DNA of 64,000 bases, taken from the NCBI GenBank assembly GCA_038405435.1, contig JBBYHZ010000007.1. One strand, given 5' to 3'. The notes beneath the pieces were generated by a model. The model did not search any database. It was not told the DNA's origin and saw only the letters and a list, made by a program, of their open reading frames with translations. Source of the stretch: Dryocola clanedunensis_A (GTDB taxonomy: Bacteria > Pseudomonadota > Gammaproteobacteria > Enterobacterales > Enterobacteriaceae). Below, piece by piece: positions 8,493 to 17,166 of this stretch. Position 1 is the stretch's first letter, and each line of letters opens with the position of its first letter. The position numbers were made by a program, and so were the translations under genes.

Positions 8493-8644
8493 GTTTACTC
8501 CTTTTGCCATTCCCCGGCCCTTTATTGATTACGGAATAATCAGTATAGAAGTCAGGACGTTTTAAGCCGCCACGAAGCACATGAATCCGCGTTATGAGCG
8601 TGGTATGTTGTCCCCCTTCGTAATGATTAAGGATGGGTTTGGGC

Positions 8645-9745
8645 ATGGCAAAACTGCGGGTTGGTATCGTGTTTGGTGGCAGGTCGGCGGAACACGAGGT
8701 GTCGCTGCAGTCGGCAAAAAATATCGTCGACGCCATTGATAAGGCGAAGTTTGAGGTCGTGCTGCTCGGCATCGACAAACAGGGCCAGTGGCACGTTAAC
8801 GACGCCTCCAGCTATCTGCTCAACGCGCAGAACCCGGCGCTAATTGCCCTCAACCGCTCCGAGAAAAATGTCGCCCTGGTGCCTGGCCAGACGCGGGACC
8901 AGCTGATTGACTCCAGCTCCGCGCAGCAGCTTCCGCAGTTGGATGTGATTTTCCCTATCGTGCACGGCACGCTGGGCGAAGATGGCTCCCTGCAGGGCAT
9001 GCTGCGCATGGCAAACCTGCCGTTTGTGGGCTCCGGCGTGCTGGGCTCTGCGGTAAGCATGGATAAAGACGTCACCAAACGCCTGCTGCGCGATGCCGGG
9101 CTGAACGTCGCGCCGTTTGTCACCCTCACCCGCGCCAGCCGCAGCAAAATCACCTTTGCCGAGATAGAGCAGAAGCTGGGCCTGCCGCTGTTTATCAAAC
9201 CGGCAAACCAGGGCTCTTCCGTGGGCGTGAGCAAAATCAGCAACGCGCAGCAGTATGAAACCGCCGTGGCGCTGGCGTTTGAATTCGATCACAAGGTGGT
9301 GGTGGAAACCGGCATCAAAGGCCGCGAAATTGAGTGTGCCGTGCTGGGCAACGATGACCCGCAGGCCAGCACCTGTGGCGAAGTGGTGGTCAGCAGCGAC
9401 TTCTATTCTTACGACACCAAATACATTGACGATAAGGGCGCGCAGGTTGTTGTACCGGCGTCACTGCCCGAGGAGATTAACGATAAAATTCGTGGGATTG
9501 CCGTGCAGGCCTATCAGGCGCTGGAGTGCAGCGGCATGGCGCGCGTGGATGTCTTCCTGACCGAAGACGGCGAGGTGATTATCAACGAGATCAACACGCT
9601 GCCCGGCTTCACCAATATCAGCATGTACCCAAAACTCTGGCAGGCCAGCGGCCTGGATTACCAGACGCTGATCTCACGGCTTATTGAGCTGGCGCTTGAG
9701 CGTCACCAGCTGGACGCCCGGCTGAAAAGCTCGATTACCCACTAA
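8645..9745 (+). CDS. ddlA: D-alanine--D-alanine ligase A
   Basis: DdlA joins two D-alanines with ATP to make the dipeptide end of peptidoglycan precursors. The 366-residue product starts MAKLRVGIVFGGRSAEHEVSL, followed by the ATP-grasp blocks FIKPANQGSSVGVSK, the EIECAVLGN segment and the Mg-binding NEINTLPGFT motif; it aligns with E. coli DdlA over its whole length. The ATG at 8645 is chosen, with AAGGATG upstream, over an in-frame TTG at 8633. Confidence 0.97.
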   Translation: MAKLRVGIVFGGRSAEHEVSLQSAKNIVDAIDKAKFEVVLLGIDKQGQWHVNDASSYLLNAQNPALIALNRSEKNVALVPGQTRDQLIDSSSAQQLPQLDVIFPIVHGTLGEDGSLQGMLRMANLPFVGSGVLGSAVSMDKDVTKRLLRDAGLNVAPFVTLTRASRSKITFAEIEQKLGLPLFIKPANQGSSVGVSKISNAQQYETAVALAFEFDHKVVVETGIKGREIECAVLGNDDPQASTCGEVVVSSDFYSYDTKYIDDKGAQVVVPASLPEEINDKIRGIAVQAYQALECSGMARVDVFLTEDGEVIINEINTLPGFTNISMYPKLWQASGLDYQTLISRLIELALERHQLDARLKSSITH

Positions 9746-9748
9746 AGG

Positions 9749-9979
9749 CTACTCTTCTGCCGTCCCCGGCTCCTCCGGCTCCGGGCGACGGCGAATGATA
9801 AAGCTCGCCAGCCAGAAGCAGATTATCCAGGTGACCAGCCCCACCGCGTAGTTCTGCCAGCCTTCGGTTTGAAAACCGAGCAGGCCAATCACCCCGTTTA
9901 AGATGAAAATCAGCCCGATCGCCACGGCATAATAGTGCCAGTCGCGCCGCATTTTCTGACTCAGTGTTTTTGCCATCAT
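9749..9979 (-). CDS. yaiZ: YaiZ, small inner-membrane protein
   Basis: A 76-residue protein with two membrane helices (about residues 14-34 and 43-62). The RRDWHYYA, AIGLIFILNG and GLVTW blocks match E. coli YaiZ. The acidic tail EPEEPGTAEE is slightly longer than in E. coli. The function is unknown. Its stop lies 3 bases from the ddlA stop, so the two genes converge without spacer. Two adjacent ATG codons (9979, 9976) are possible starts. Confidence 0.88.
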   Translation of the reverse strand: MMAKTLSQKMRRDWHYYAVAIGLIFILNGVIGLLGFQTEGWQNYAVGLVTWIICFWLASFIIRRRPEPEEPGTAEE

Positions 9980-10248
9980 GATGTTATCCGCCCGCCGTCA
10001 TTCAGTGGCGGCATTGTCGCATAGCCGCCGCCGGGAAACCGCTCGTTTATAGACGTCAATCGAGATTATGTTACGAAAATTGCATTTAAGTTACGAAATT
10101 GTGATAACACGCAAAAATTGCGCATCCAGGAAGATTCCGGCGCTGAAATTACCAACAATCTGATATTGACAAACCTTATGACCTGCCACACTTGCTGCAA
10201 TTATCGGGCGGAAACCTGATTGGCGGTACGGTTACACGGGAGGTCTCT

Positions 10249-10575
10249 ATGACTGAAATTACCTTGTCGAAACACGTTGTCCCCACAACGATTACCGTTT
10301 CTTCATCCAAAACTGGTGGCGCTACCCTGAGCAATATCGCCTATGCGGTATTCATTCTGTTCTGCTTCTGGGTCGGCAGCCAGATCCTTAACTTACTGGT
10401 GCATGCGCCAGGCGTGCTTGAGCACCTGGCTCAGGGCAACGACGCAACCCGCCCGCGCATTGAGATGGGGCTGGCCGTAAGCACCGTGTTTGGCCTGGTG
10501 CCGTTCCTGCTGGGCTGCGCTTTCCTCGGCCTGATTGCCCTGATGGTGAAATACCACCACCGGCACGAATATTAA
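10249..10575 (+). CDS. yaiY: YaiY, DUF2755 inner-membrane protein
   Basis: A 108-residue membrane protein with two helices (about 32-52 and 80-100). SNIAYAVFILFCFW, LLNLLVHAPGV and TVFGLVPFLLGC are the blocks of E. coli YaiY. GGGAGG 7 bases before the ATG at 10249 sets the start; an in-frame TTG/ATG further upstream is not supported. The function is unknown. The 270 bases between yaiZ and yaiY contain AT-rich probable promoter sequence (around 10060-10190) but no gene. Confidence 0.88.
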   Translation: MTEITLSKHVVPTTITVSSSKTGGATLSNIAYAVFILFCFWVGSQILNLLVHAPGVLEHLAQGNDATRPRIEMGLAVSTVFGLVPFLLGCAFLGLIALMVKYHHRHEY

Positions 10576-10580
10576 GCATC

Positions 10581-10623
10581 GGATGACGCTGCGCTTATCC
10601 AACCTACGCCAGCGTCATCCACC
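10581..10623. repeat. REP palindrome acting as likely yaiY terminator
   Basis: GGATGACGCT (10581-10590) pairs with AGCGTCATCC (10611-10620). On the plus strand a run of six T follows at 10624-10629, so the element can also end yaiY transcription. It lies between convergent yaiY and yaiW. Confidence 0.8.
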
Positions 10624-10628
10624 ATTTT

Positions 10629-11738
10629 TTACCTCTTCATACAAGCCGCACGTCTGTCATCTACCCGTTTTGCAAACCATGCCGTCGTTAAATTACGGGT
10701 GATTTTCGGGCTTTCCAGCGTGATGCCCGGCAGCATCTCACGCGGTAATTTCTTGCCCGCTTTTTTCTCCGCGAGCGCGTAAACCTGCTCGTAGAGATCG
10801 GTCTTCTCGAAGTCGATGCTGTCGCCTTTCTGTAGCGCCCGATGGATCTGGCTGTCGCTCATATCCAGCCTGCCCGCCAGCTTTCTGACCGCAAGCTCCG
10901 TACTGCCCGCTTTGTCTGTGTTATAGAGAATAAGATCTCCGTCCAGCGCCAGCTTCGTTCCCGTAGCCTTGCTTACCGCATTCTGGAAGGCGGCGTTGCG
11001 GCTGGCGTACCATCCGGCGTTGAAGTCCGCGAAGCGGTATAAAGGCCGGGTGTAATTCGCCGGGTAGTTCAGCAGATGATAAGTGCCGAACCACATGCCG
11101 CCCCGCCGGGTAAAGACTTCCTGACGCACCGTGCCCTCCATCTTCCACGGATAGCCGCTGGTGTGCTGCTCTGCAAAAGCAATGCTTACCTGCATCGGCC
11201 CGCCGGTGTGCACCGGGTTGAGGTTGCCGAACAGCTTCTGTCCCATCGGCACCATGCCGATAAAATCGTCGAAAATGGCGCTCAGCTGGCCTTCGGTTTT
11301 GACCTTGTCCAGCCTGTCGCTGTAGCTCTTGCCGTTCGGTGATTCAATCTTCAGCGCGGTATGCACCAGGAACGCCGGAATGTGCATCTTTTCGGCGCGG
11401 CGGTCGATCTCTTTCCAGGCGATAGCGCTCAGGTTCGGCACCGCCGGGTCCGCCACCAGGTTGGACTCCTGCTGCGCCACCGCCAGCACGGAGCAGATAT
11501 TCTCCTCGCTTGGCGCGATATCCTGGCTCTTGAAGGTGGTCGCTAACTCCTTCGCCCAGGCGCTGCGATCCTTCTGGCCCGGCGGCAGCTTTTGCTTCAC
11601 CACCGTTTCCACATCCACCGGCTTTGCGGTTTCGGAAACGGAGGGGGCGGTTTTGGTAGTACACCCGGTAAGGAGCAGCGCGGCCCCCAGGCTCAGGGCA
11701 AAAAGTCCATGCTGTCTGTTTTCAGTTGCAGTCGTCAT
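10629..11738 (-). CDS. yaiW: YaiW, DUF1615 outer-membrane lipoprotein
   Basis: A 369-residue lipoprotein: N-terminal signal ending in the lipobox LLTGC (about residues 23-27), then a DUF1615 domain. Blocks shared with E. coli YaiW run to the C-terminus (ENVCSVLAVAQQESN, EIDRRAE, MQVSIAFAEQHT, TRNLTTAWFAKRVD). In E. coli it forms an operon with sbmA and influences uptake of some antimicrobial peptides. Here it is separated from sbmA by a three-gene efflux cassette. The start at 11738 is preferred to 11786 because it gives a normal-length signal peptide. Confidence 0.92.
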   Translation of the reverse strand: MTTATENRQHGLFALSLGAALLLTGCTTKTAPSVSETAKPVDVETVVKQKLPPGQKDRSAWAKELATTFKSQDIAPSEENICSVLAVAQQESNLVADPAVPNLSAIAWKEIDRRAEKMHIPAFLVHTALKIESPNGKSYSDRLDKVKTEGQLSAIFDDFIGMVPMGQKLFGNLNPVHTGGPMQVSIAFAEQHTSGYPWKMEGTVRQEVFTRRGGMWFGTYHLLNYPANYTRPLYRFADFNAGWYASRNAAFQNAVSKATGTKLALDGDLILYNTDKAGSTELAVRKLAGRLDMSDSQIHRALQKGDSIDFEKTDLYEQVYALAEKKAGKKLPREMLPGITLESPKITRNLTTAWFAKRVDDRRAACMKR

Positions 11739-11958
11739 AACGTTCCGTTGTGCTTGTTTTGTCTGGCCCGCTTGAATAATCGCCACGTCAGGGCCGCCGG
11801 GCTAAGGTTTAACTGTGCCCGCTATTGCCGCCCCTGACAATCATAAATACTGATGAATCAATCATATCAAGATATTTGAGCTATCAGCTCCAGGCGCCCA
11901 GAATGCCCGGCGGCCTGGCTGGCAGCCTGACAAAACGTGCGCTTTTCTTGACGGTACG

Positions 11959-12010
11959 TTGACAAATAAATGCCTGGTCAGTAGTTTCATTTGTAATTAC
12001 TGACCAGGCA
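11959..12010 (+). promoter_or_regulatory. marR-emrAB promoter overlapped by a perfect inverted-repeat operator
   Basis: TTGACA (11959-11964) and TAGTTT (11982-11987) are spaced 17 bases apart, a good sigma-70 promoter. A 13-base perfect inverted repeat, TGCCTGGTCAGTA (11971-11983) and TACTGACCAGGCA (11998-12010) with a 14-base spacer, covers the region from the -10 box to just before the MarR gene at 12017. This is the expected layout for an autoregulating MarR repressor. Confidence 0.85.
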
Positions 12011-12016
12011 AATATC

Positions 12017-12472
12017 ATGAACGACCATCCGGGTATTATCAGCACTAAGTTTCACCTCGGTTTACTTATCCACCTCGCAAACCAGTTCAAAGACCAGCTC
12101 ATCAGCCACTATTTTGCCGGTGCGGATATCACTGCCCCGCAGTTCAAGGTGCTTATCAGTATCCATAAAGGTTTCACCAGCCCCGTGGAAATCAGCAAAA
12201 ATCTGGTGATGGACGCCGGTGCCATGAGCCGCATGGTGGACCGTATGGTGAAGCGGGAGCTGATTGCCCGCACCCCGAACCCGCAGGATAAACGTCAGGT
12301 GATTCTGGCCCTGACTGACAAAGGCCACGCCCTTTGCGACCGTTTTGAAAAAGAGGCGCTGACCTCAATCATCGGCGATCTCACCGCCCGACTCACCCAC
12401 GATGAGTCCCGTTTACTGGTAGAGCTGATCACAAAAATGCTGCCGGACGAGATCGTCGCACCTCATCGCTAA
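12017..12472 (+). CDS. MarR family transcriptional regulator
   Basis: A 151-residue winged-helix regulator. The recognition helix region (MDAGAMSRMVDRMVKREL) and the wing (NPQDKRQVILALTDKG) are typical of MarR proteins. It is first in an operon with an EmrA-like and an EmrB-like gene (24 bases to the next start), and a perfect inverted repeat overlaps its promoter, so it probably represses its own operon until a ligand, possibly a pump substrate, binds. It is not a close match to E. coli EmrR/MprA, which sits at another locus. No strong ribosome site is visible. Confidence 0.9.
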   Translation: MNDHPGIISTKFHLGLLIHLANQFKDQLISHYFAGADITAPQFKVLISIHKGFTSPVEISKNLVMDAGAMSRMVDRMVKRELIARTPNPQDKRQVILALTDKGHALCDRFEKEALTSIIGDLTARLTHDESRLLVELITKMLPDEIVAPHR

Positions 12473-12496
12473 GTCTTCAATAAAGGTCATCACAAG

Positions 12497-13675
12497 ATGG
12501 AAACCACACCTGCCCAACACGTTGAGCGCGGCAGCAAGCGCAAACGTAACTTTATTATTCTGTTTCTGATCCTGGTGCTGGCCGCCGGGGGAATACTTGC
12601 GTGGTATCTGCTTTACGCCCGCTTCTATGAATCCACCGACGATGCCTACGTTAACGGCAACCAGGTCACGCTGACGCCGCAGATTGGCGGCACGGTGACC
12701 CAGGTCACCGTTGATGAAGGCGACTTCGTGCAGAAGGGCCAGCCGCTGGTGCTGCTGGATCCGAGCGACACTGAAATCGCTCTGCAACAGGCGGAAGCGA
12801 ACCTGGCAAACACTGTGCGTCAGGTTCGCGGGCTGTACAGCACGGCGGATAACTACCGTGCCCAGGTCGCGGCCAAAAAAGTCGCCCTGCAAACGGCGCA
12901 GAATGACTATGCCCGCCGCCAGAAAATCTTCTCTACCGGTGCAATCGCGGCGGAAGATCTTTCCCACTACCGCGATGCGGTAACCAGCGCGCAGAGCGAC
13001 TTAGCCGCCGCGCAGGAAGCATTACGCACCAATACCGCGATGGTTGATGACACCGTTATCGACAGCCATCCGGAGATTAAAAGCGCCGTTGCCACCCTGC
13101 GCCAGCGCTTCCTGGACAACGCCCGCAGCACCATCGTTGCGCCGGTGAGCGGCTACGTGGCCAAACGCGCCGTGCAGCTGGGTATGCGCGTGGATTCCGG
13201 CACCACGCTGCTGGCCATCGTGCCGCTCAGCGAAGTGTGGGTGGATGCCAACTTCAAAGAGAGCCAGATGAGCACCATGCGCCTGGGCCAGAAAGTCACC
13301 CTCAGCGCGGATCTTTACGGTGACGACGTGGAATATCACGGCACCATCGAAAGCCTGGGCATCGGCACCGGCAGCGCCTTCTCCCTGCTGCCTGCCCAGA
13401 ACGCCAGCGGCAACTGGATCAAAATCGTGCAGCGTCTGCCGGTGCGCATCACGCTGGATCCGCACGACATGCAGAAACACCCGCTGCGCGTTGGCCTGTC
13501 GATGAACGTTCGCGTGGATATCCGCGACGACGGCGGTCACCTGCTGCCGCAGCAAACCGTTAGCGCCCCGCGTTTCACCACGGACGTGTATCAAAACCCG
13601 CTGGCCGAGGCGGACAAACTGGTGGCTAAAATCCTTCATGACAACAGCAAAACGGTAGCCGCGGGCAGCCGTTAA
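12497..13675 (+). CDS. EmrA-like membrane fusion protein (HlyD family)
   Basis: A 392-residue periplasmic adaptor. A single N-terminal membrane helix (about residues 15-36, IILFLILVLAAGGILAWYL) is followed by the biotinyl-lipoyl-like half motif DDAYVNGNQVTLTPQIGGTV, a long alpha-helical hairpin rich in Ala and Gln (about 90-190), and the second half of the barrel with STIVAPVSGYVAKRAV. Such proteins join an inner-membrane MFS pump to an outer-membrane channel (TolC in E. coli). The EmrB-like partner follows after 10 bases. Confidence 0.92.
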   Translation: METTPAQHVERGSKRKRNFIILFLILVLAAGGILAWYLLYARFYESTDDAYVNGNQVTLTPQIGGTVTQVTVDEGDFVQKGQPLVLLDPSDTEIALQQAEANLANTVRQVRGLYSTADNYRAQVAAKKVALQTAQNDYARRQKIFSTGAIAAEDLSHYRDAVTSAQSDLAAAQEALRTNTAMVDDTVIDSHPEIKSAVATLRQRFLDNARSTIVAPVSGYVAKRAVQLGMRVDSGTTLLAIVPLSEVWVDANFKESQMSTMRLGQKVTLSADLYGDDVEYHGTIESLGIGTGSAFSLLPAQNASGNWIKIVQRLPVRITLDPHDMQKHPLRVGLSMNVRVDIRDDGGHLLPQQTVSAPRFTTDVYQNPLAEADKLVAKILHDNSKTVAAGSR

Positions 13676-13685
13676 GAGAGACGTT

Positions 13686-15221
13686 ATGCAAGATAAGGCC
13701 TCGTTTACGCCGCCCAATATGTGGCTGGCGGTGCTCGCGCTGTCGCTGGCGACATTCATGCAGGTGCTGGACTCCACCATCGCAAACGTTGCGCTGCCGA
13801 CCATCGCCGGGAACCTCGGCGTCAGTGCGGACCAGGGCACGTGGGTTATTACCTCTTTTGCGGTGTGTAACGCCATTGCCCTGCCGCTGACCGGCTGGTT
13901 TACCCGCCGGTTCGGGCAGCTGAAGCTGTTTATCGGTTCGGTGGTGATGTTCACCCTCACCTCGTTCCTGTGCGGCTTCGCCCACAGCATGACGGAGCTG
14001 ATTATCTTCCGCGCCCTGCAGGGCTTCTTTGCCGGGCCGATGTTCCCGATGTGCCAGACGCTGCTGCTGGTGATCTTCCCCTCCAGCAGGCGCAGCATGG
14101 CGCTGGCCCTGCTGTCGATGGTGACCGTGGTCGCCCCTATCGTCGGGCCGATTACCGGCGGCTGGATCACCGACAACTACTCCTGGCCGTGGATCTTCTA
14201 TATCAACGTGCCGATCGGCATTTTTGCTTCGATTGTGGTCTGGACGCAGCTTCGCGCCCGGGAAGAGACAACCACCCACTCGCCCATCGACTACATTGGT
14301 ATCGCCCTGCTGGTGCTGGGGGTAGGGCTGCTGCAAATCGTGCTGGATAAAGGGAACGATCTGGACTGGTTTGCCTCAACGCACATCATCATCATGACGG
14401 TGATTTCGGCGATTTCGCTGGTGTCGTTCGTCATCTGGGAGCTGGGGGAGCGCCACCCTATTGTGAACCTGCGCCTGTTTAAGGATCGCAACTTTGCCAT
14501 CGGCACTCTCTCGCTGACGCTGGGCTACGCGGCGTTCTTCGCCATCAACATTATTCTGCCGCAGTGGCTGCAAACGCAGATGGGCTATACGGCAATCTGG
14601 GCCGGGCTTGCCGCAGCGCCTATGGGCGTGCTGCCGCTGATTATGACGCCGATAATCGGCCGCTATGCGACGAAATTTGACCTGCGTATTCTGGCTTCGC
14701 TGTCGTTCCTGACGATGGGCGCGTCCTGCCTGATCCGCGCGCAGTTCAATACCGACGTGGATTTCCGCACCATCGCCGAAGTTCAGCTGTTTATGGGGAT
14801 TGGCGTAGCGTTCTTCTTTATGCCGATCACCACCATCGTGCTGTCGAACCTGAACGGGGCGGAAGTGGCGGAAGGCTCTGGTCTGGCAACGTTCTTCCGC
14901 GTGCTGGGCGGCTCGTTCGCCTCGTCGCTGACGACGTGGATCTGGTCACGCCGGGAGATCTTTCATCATGCGAACCTGACGGAGAGCGTCTCGCAGTACA
15001 ACCCGGCAGCGGTGGATTACGTCGAGAAGATGGGGGGCGCCACCCAGCAGCATATGGCGTTTATCGATAAGACCATCGAGCAGCAGGCCTACATGATGTC
15101 GACCATCGATTATTTCTGGATTCTGGGCTGGGGATTTATGGCGCTGATTCTGGTTATCTGGTTTGCGCGTCCGCCGTTTGTCCGCTCCGGCGCGCCGGGC
15201 GCGCCTTCGGCAGGACATTAA
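13686..15221 (+). CDS. EmrB-like DHA2 drug:H+ antiporter (14-TMS MFS)
   Basis: A 511-residue inner-membrane transporter of the DHA2 family with about 14 membrane segments. MQVLDSTIANVALPTIAGNL in helix 1 and the GPITGGWI motif of antiporters are clear. With the EmrA-like protein and a TolC-type channel it should expel hydrophobic compounds out of the cell; substrates are unknown. It is last in the MarR-EmrA-EmrB operon and ends in a strong bidirectional terminator shared with sbmA. Confidence 0.93.
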   Translation: MQDKASFTPPNMWLAVLALSLATFMQVLDSTIANVALPTIAGNLGVSADQGTWVITSFAVCNAIALPLTGWFTRRFGQLKLFIGSVVMFTLTSFLCGFAHSMTELIIFRALQGFFAGPMFPMCQTLLLVIFPSSRRSMALALLSMVTVVAPIVGPITGGWITDNYSWPWIFYINVPIGIFASIVVWTQLRAREETTTHSPIDYIGIALLVLGVGLLQIVLDKGNDLDWFASTHIIIMTVISAISLVSFVIWELGERHPIVNLRLFKDRNFAIGTLSLTLGYAAFFAINIILPQWLQTQMGYTAIWAGLAAAPMGVLPLIMTPIIGRYATKFDLRILASLSFLTMGASCLIRAQFNTDVDFRTIAEVQLFMGIGVAFFFMPITTIVLSNLNGAEVAEGSGLATFFRVLGGSFASSLTTWIWSRREIFHHANLTESVSQYNPAAVDYVEKMGGATQQHMAFIDKTIEQQAYMMSTIDYFWILGWGFMALILVIWFARPPFVRSGAPGAPSAGH

Positions 15222-15252
15222 AAATGCGGCCCCATGATGGGGCCGCATTTTT
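15220..15252. terminator. Bidirectional terminator between emrB-like gene and sbmA
   Basis: AAAAATGCGGCCCCA (15220-15234) pairs perfectly with TGGGGCCGCATTTTT (15238-15252) around a 3-base loop. Flanking A and T runs serve both strands, which fits the convergent genes. Confidence 0.95.
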
Positions 15253-16469
15253 TATACCGACTCGCCTGCGGCTTCTACCGGAATGTCCTGCAGCGTGCGT
15301 TCAAAGCTGCGCAGACGTTTGTAGATAGACATCAGCTCCACCAGCGTCGTCCACGAACTAATCAGGTACTGGAACGAACCGCGCACCTGGCCGAAGACGT
15401 TGGTAATCTGCGTCATCAGGCCCAGGGTTATCGTCCCGGCCACAATCGACGGGAAGAGCAGGAACAGGCCAAAGACGTTATCCACCTGCAGATAGAGAAT
15501 GCGGGCAATATTAAAATACATGTAGTGGAAATACAGGCGGAAGTAGTTCTGACGCACGCCGTTAAACAGCTCTTTAACCGTCGGCGGCGAGGCGCGGGTC
15601 GGGTCATCTTCGCCATACACCAGCTCTTTACGATAGGCCGCCTCAACGCGCTGGTTTTTAAACTCAAGCCCCGGCAGCTTAATGCCCACCACCGCCAGCA
15701 GGCCGGTACCCAGCAGGGACCAGACAATCGCCGCAATCACCAGGCCGTAAGGAATGTGGCCGATAATCGGCAGCTCCGGCACGTGGGCTGACAGGGTAAC
15801 AAGCACCGGCAGGAAGGCAATCAGCGTCATGATAGCGTTGATAAAGCTCACGCCCATATCTTCCAGCGTCGAGGCGAAACGCATGGTGTCTTCCTGCACA
15901 CGCTGGGCGGCACCTTCGATGTTGCGCAGCAGCTGCCAGTTTTCCATATAGTATTCGTTCATCGCCGTCCGCCAGCGGAACACGTAGTGGCTGACGAAGA
16001 AGTTGTTCATCACGCCCACCATCACCGCGATCAGCGCAATCCCCAGGAAGACGCCAACCTCATGATAAAACTGCCCGATGGTGACTTTGTGCGGCGAGCT
16101 AAGCGCCGTCTGGATCAGATCATAGAACGGCGCGTACCAGGCGTTGACCGCCACGCCCACTTCCACCAGAAACCAGGTGACGAAGATGATCAGGGAAGAG
16201 CCGAGAATGGACCAGTACTGCCAGCGGTGCGGGCTGTAGATAAACCAGAAAGCGGCAAATGCCCCGACGCAAACCGCGTAGTAGGCATAGAAAACCAGGT
16301 AGCTGCGCGACCAGAAGCGGGCGGCGCTAATCGGCACATCGCCCTTAGCACCGGCGAGCTGCTGCAGCCAGTGGCCCCCACCGGCCTGCCAGAAGATAAC
16401 GGCTAATATCGCCCAAAGAAAAGCCGACAGGAAAAACGCTGTCGGGCGTGGGAAAAACGACTTAAACAT
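15252..16469 (-). CDS. sbmA: SbmA peptide antibiotic transporter
   Basis: A 405-residue inner-membrane protein of the SbmA/BacA family, which imports microcins, bleomycin and proline-rich antimicrobial peptides using the proton gradient. It has about seven membrane segments, and long stretches such as YSPHRWQYWSILG, YAPFYDLIQTALSSPHKVT and VFRWRTAMNEYYM match E. coli SbmA. The yaiW gene that follows it in E. coli is here displaced by the MarR-EmrAB cassette, so sbmA ends at its own terminator. Confidence 0.96.
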   Translation of the reverse strand: MFKSFFPRPTAFFLSAFLWAILAVIFWQAGGGHWLQQLAGAKGDVPISAARFWSRSYLVFYAYYAVCVGAFAAFWFIYSPHRWQYWSILGSSLIIFVTWFLVEVGVAVNAWYAPFYDLIQTALSSPHKVTIGQFYHEVGVFLGIALIAVMVGVMNNFFVSHYVFRWRTAMNEYYMENWQLLRNIEGAAQRVQEDTMRFASTLEDMGVSFINAIMTLIAFLPVLVTLSAHVPELPIIGHIPYGLVIAAIVWSLLGTGLLAVVGIKLPGLEFKNQRVEAAYRKELVYGEDDPTRASPPTVKELFNGVRQNYFRLYFHYMYFNIARILYLQVDNVFGLFLLFPSIVAGTITLGLMTQITNVFGQVRGSFQYLISSWTTLVELMSIYKRLRSFERTLQDIPVEAAGESV

Positions 16470-16584
16470 TACAACACTCCTGAACTTAAGGTTCTTTTAG
16501 TTATTTTTACGACAACGCTTATTTATAGCGGATCCGGGCACAGTAAAGCCTGGGGAATGTTGTATCAAGTAATGTGTAAACTTT

Positions 16585-17115
16585 TCAGATAGTCGTCCAC
16601 GCCGTCAGAATCTCCGCCGTGTCCTTCACGTCCAGCCGGTTACCGGGGATAGTCAGAGTACGCCAGACGTCGTTATAGTGGGCAATCAGTACTTCCGCAG
16701 CCGCAGCCGGGCGGTTCGCCGTAGTGTGGGCATCCCCTGCTACCGTCATGGCATAGCCCTTGCTGACGCCGTTTTTTATCGTCGTATCCACGCAGTAATC
16801 CGTCGCGCAGCCGCAAACCACAAAGTCAGATATGCCATGGCTTTGCAGAACGTCCTCAAGCGTTGTGCGATAGAAAGCATCACAGGCCGTTTTGGTGACA
16901 TAGAGGGCATTTGCTGGCCGGGTAAGTTCAGGAAGAAGATCGAATGCGTGGCTTTCCGGCTCCAGCCCCTCTTCGGTGTGCTGGATGAAAATCACCTGGT
17001 CTGCGGCGTCGATGAGCCGGTTGATGCGGGAGGTACAATCTTCGCGGGAGGCACGAGGTGTATCAAACACCCCGTTTTGCATATCAATGACCATCAAAAT
17101 GCGCGATGCGGGCAT
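16585..17115 (-). CDS. Isochorismatase-family cysteine hydrolase
   Basis: A 176-residue cytosolic hydrolase of the isochorismatase superfamily. The expected Asp-Lys-Cys triad can be seen: Asp in LMVIDMQNGVF (about residue 11), a central Lys (VTKTACDAFY) and the nucleophile Cys in VVCGCATDYCVD. The family includes nicotinamidases and amide hydrolases; the substrate here is unknown. It is not near ampH or sbmA in E. coli. It lies 51 bases downstream of the lpxP-like gene on the same strand. Confidence 0.88.
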   Translation of the reverse strand: MPASRILMVIDMQNGVFDTPRASREDCTSRINRLIDAADQVIFIQHTEEGLEPESHAFDLLPELTRPANALYVTKTACDAFYRTTLEDVLQSHGISDFVVCGCATDYCVDTTIKNGVSKGYAMTVAGDAHTTANRPAAAAEVLIAHYNDVWRTLTIPGNRLDVKDTAEILTAWTTI

Positions 17116-17166
17116 GGCTCTTCTCCTGTTGAAATTCCCCAGAAGCGTAGCATACCCGCCGCAGGA

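Noticed and set aside
13022..14176. 384-residue minus frame across emrA/emrB-like genes
   Set aside because: It crosses two real genes on the other strand and has no recognisable domain.
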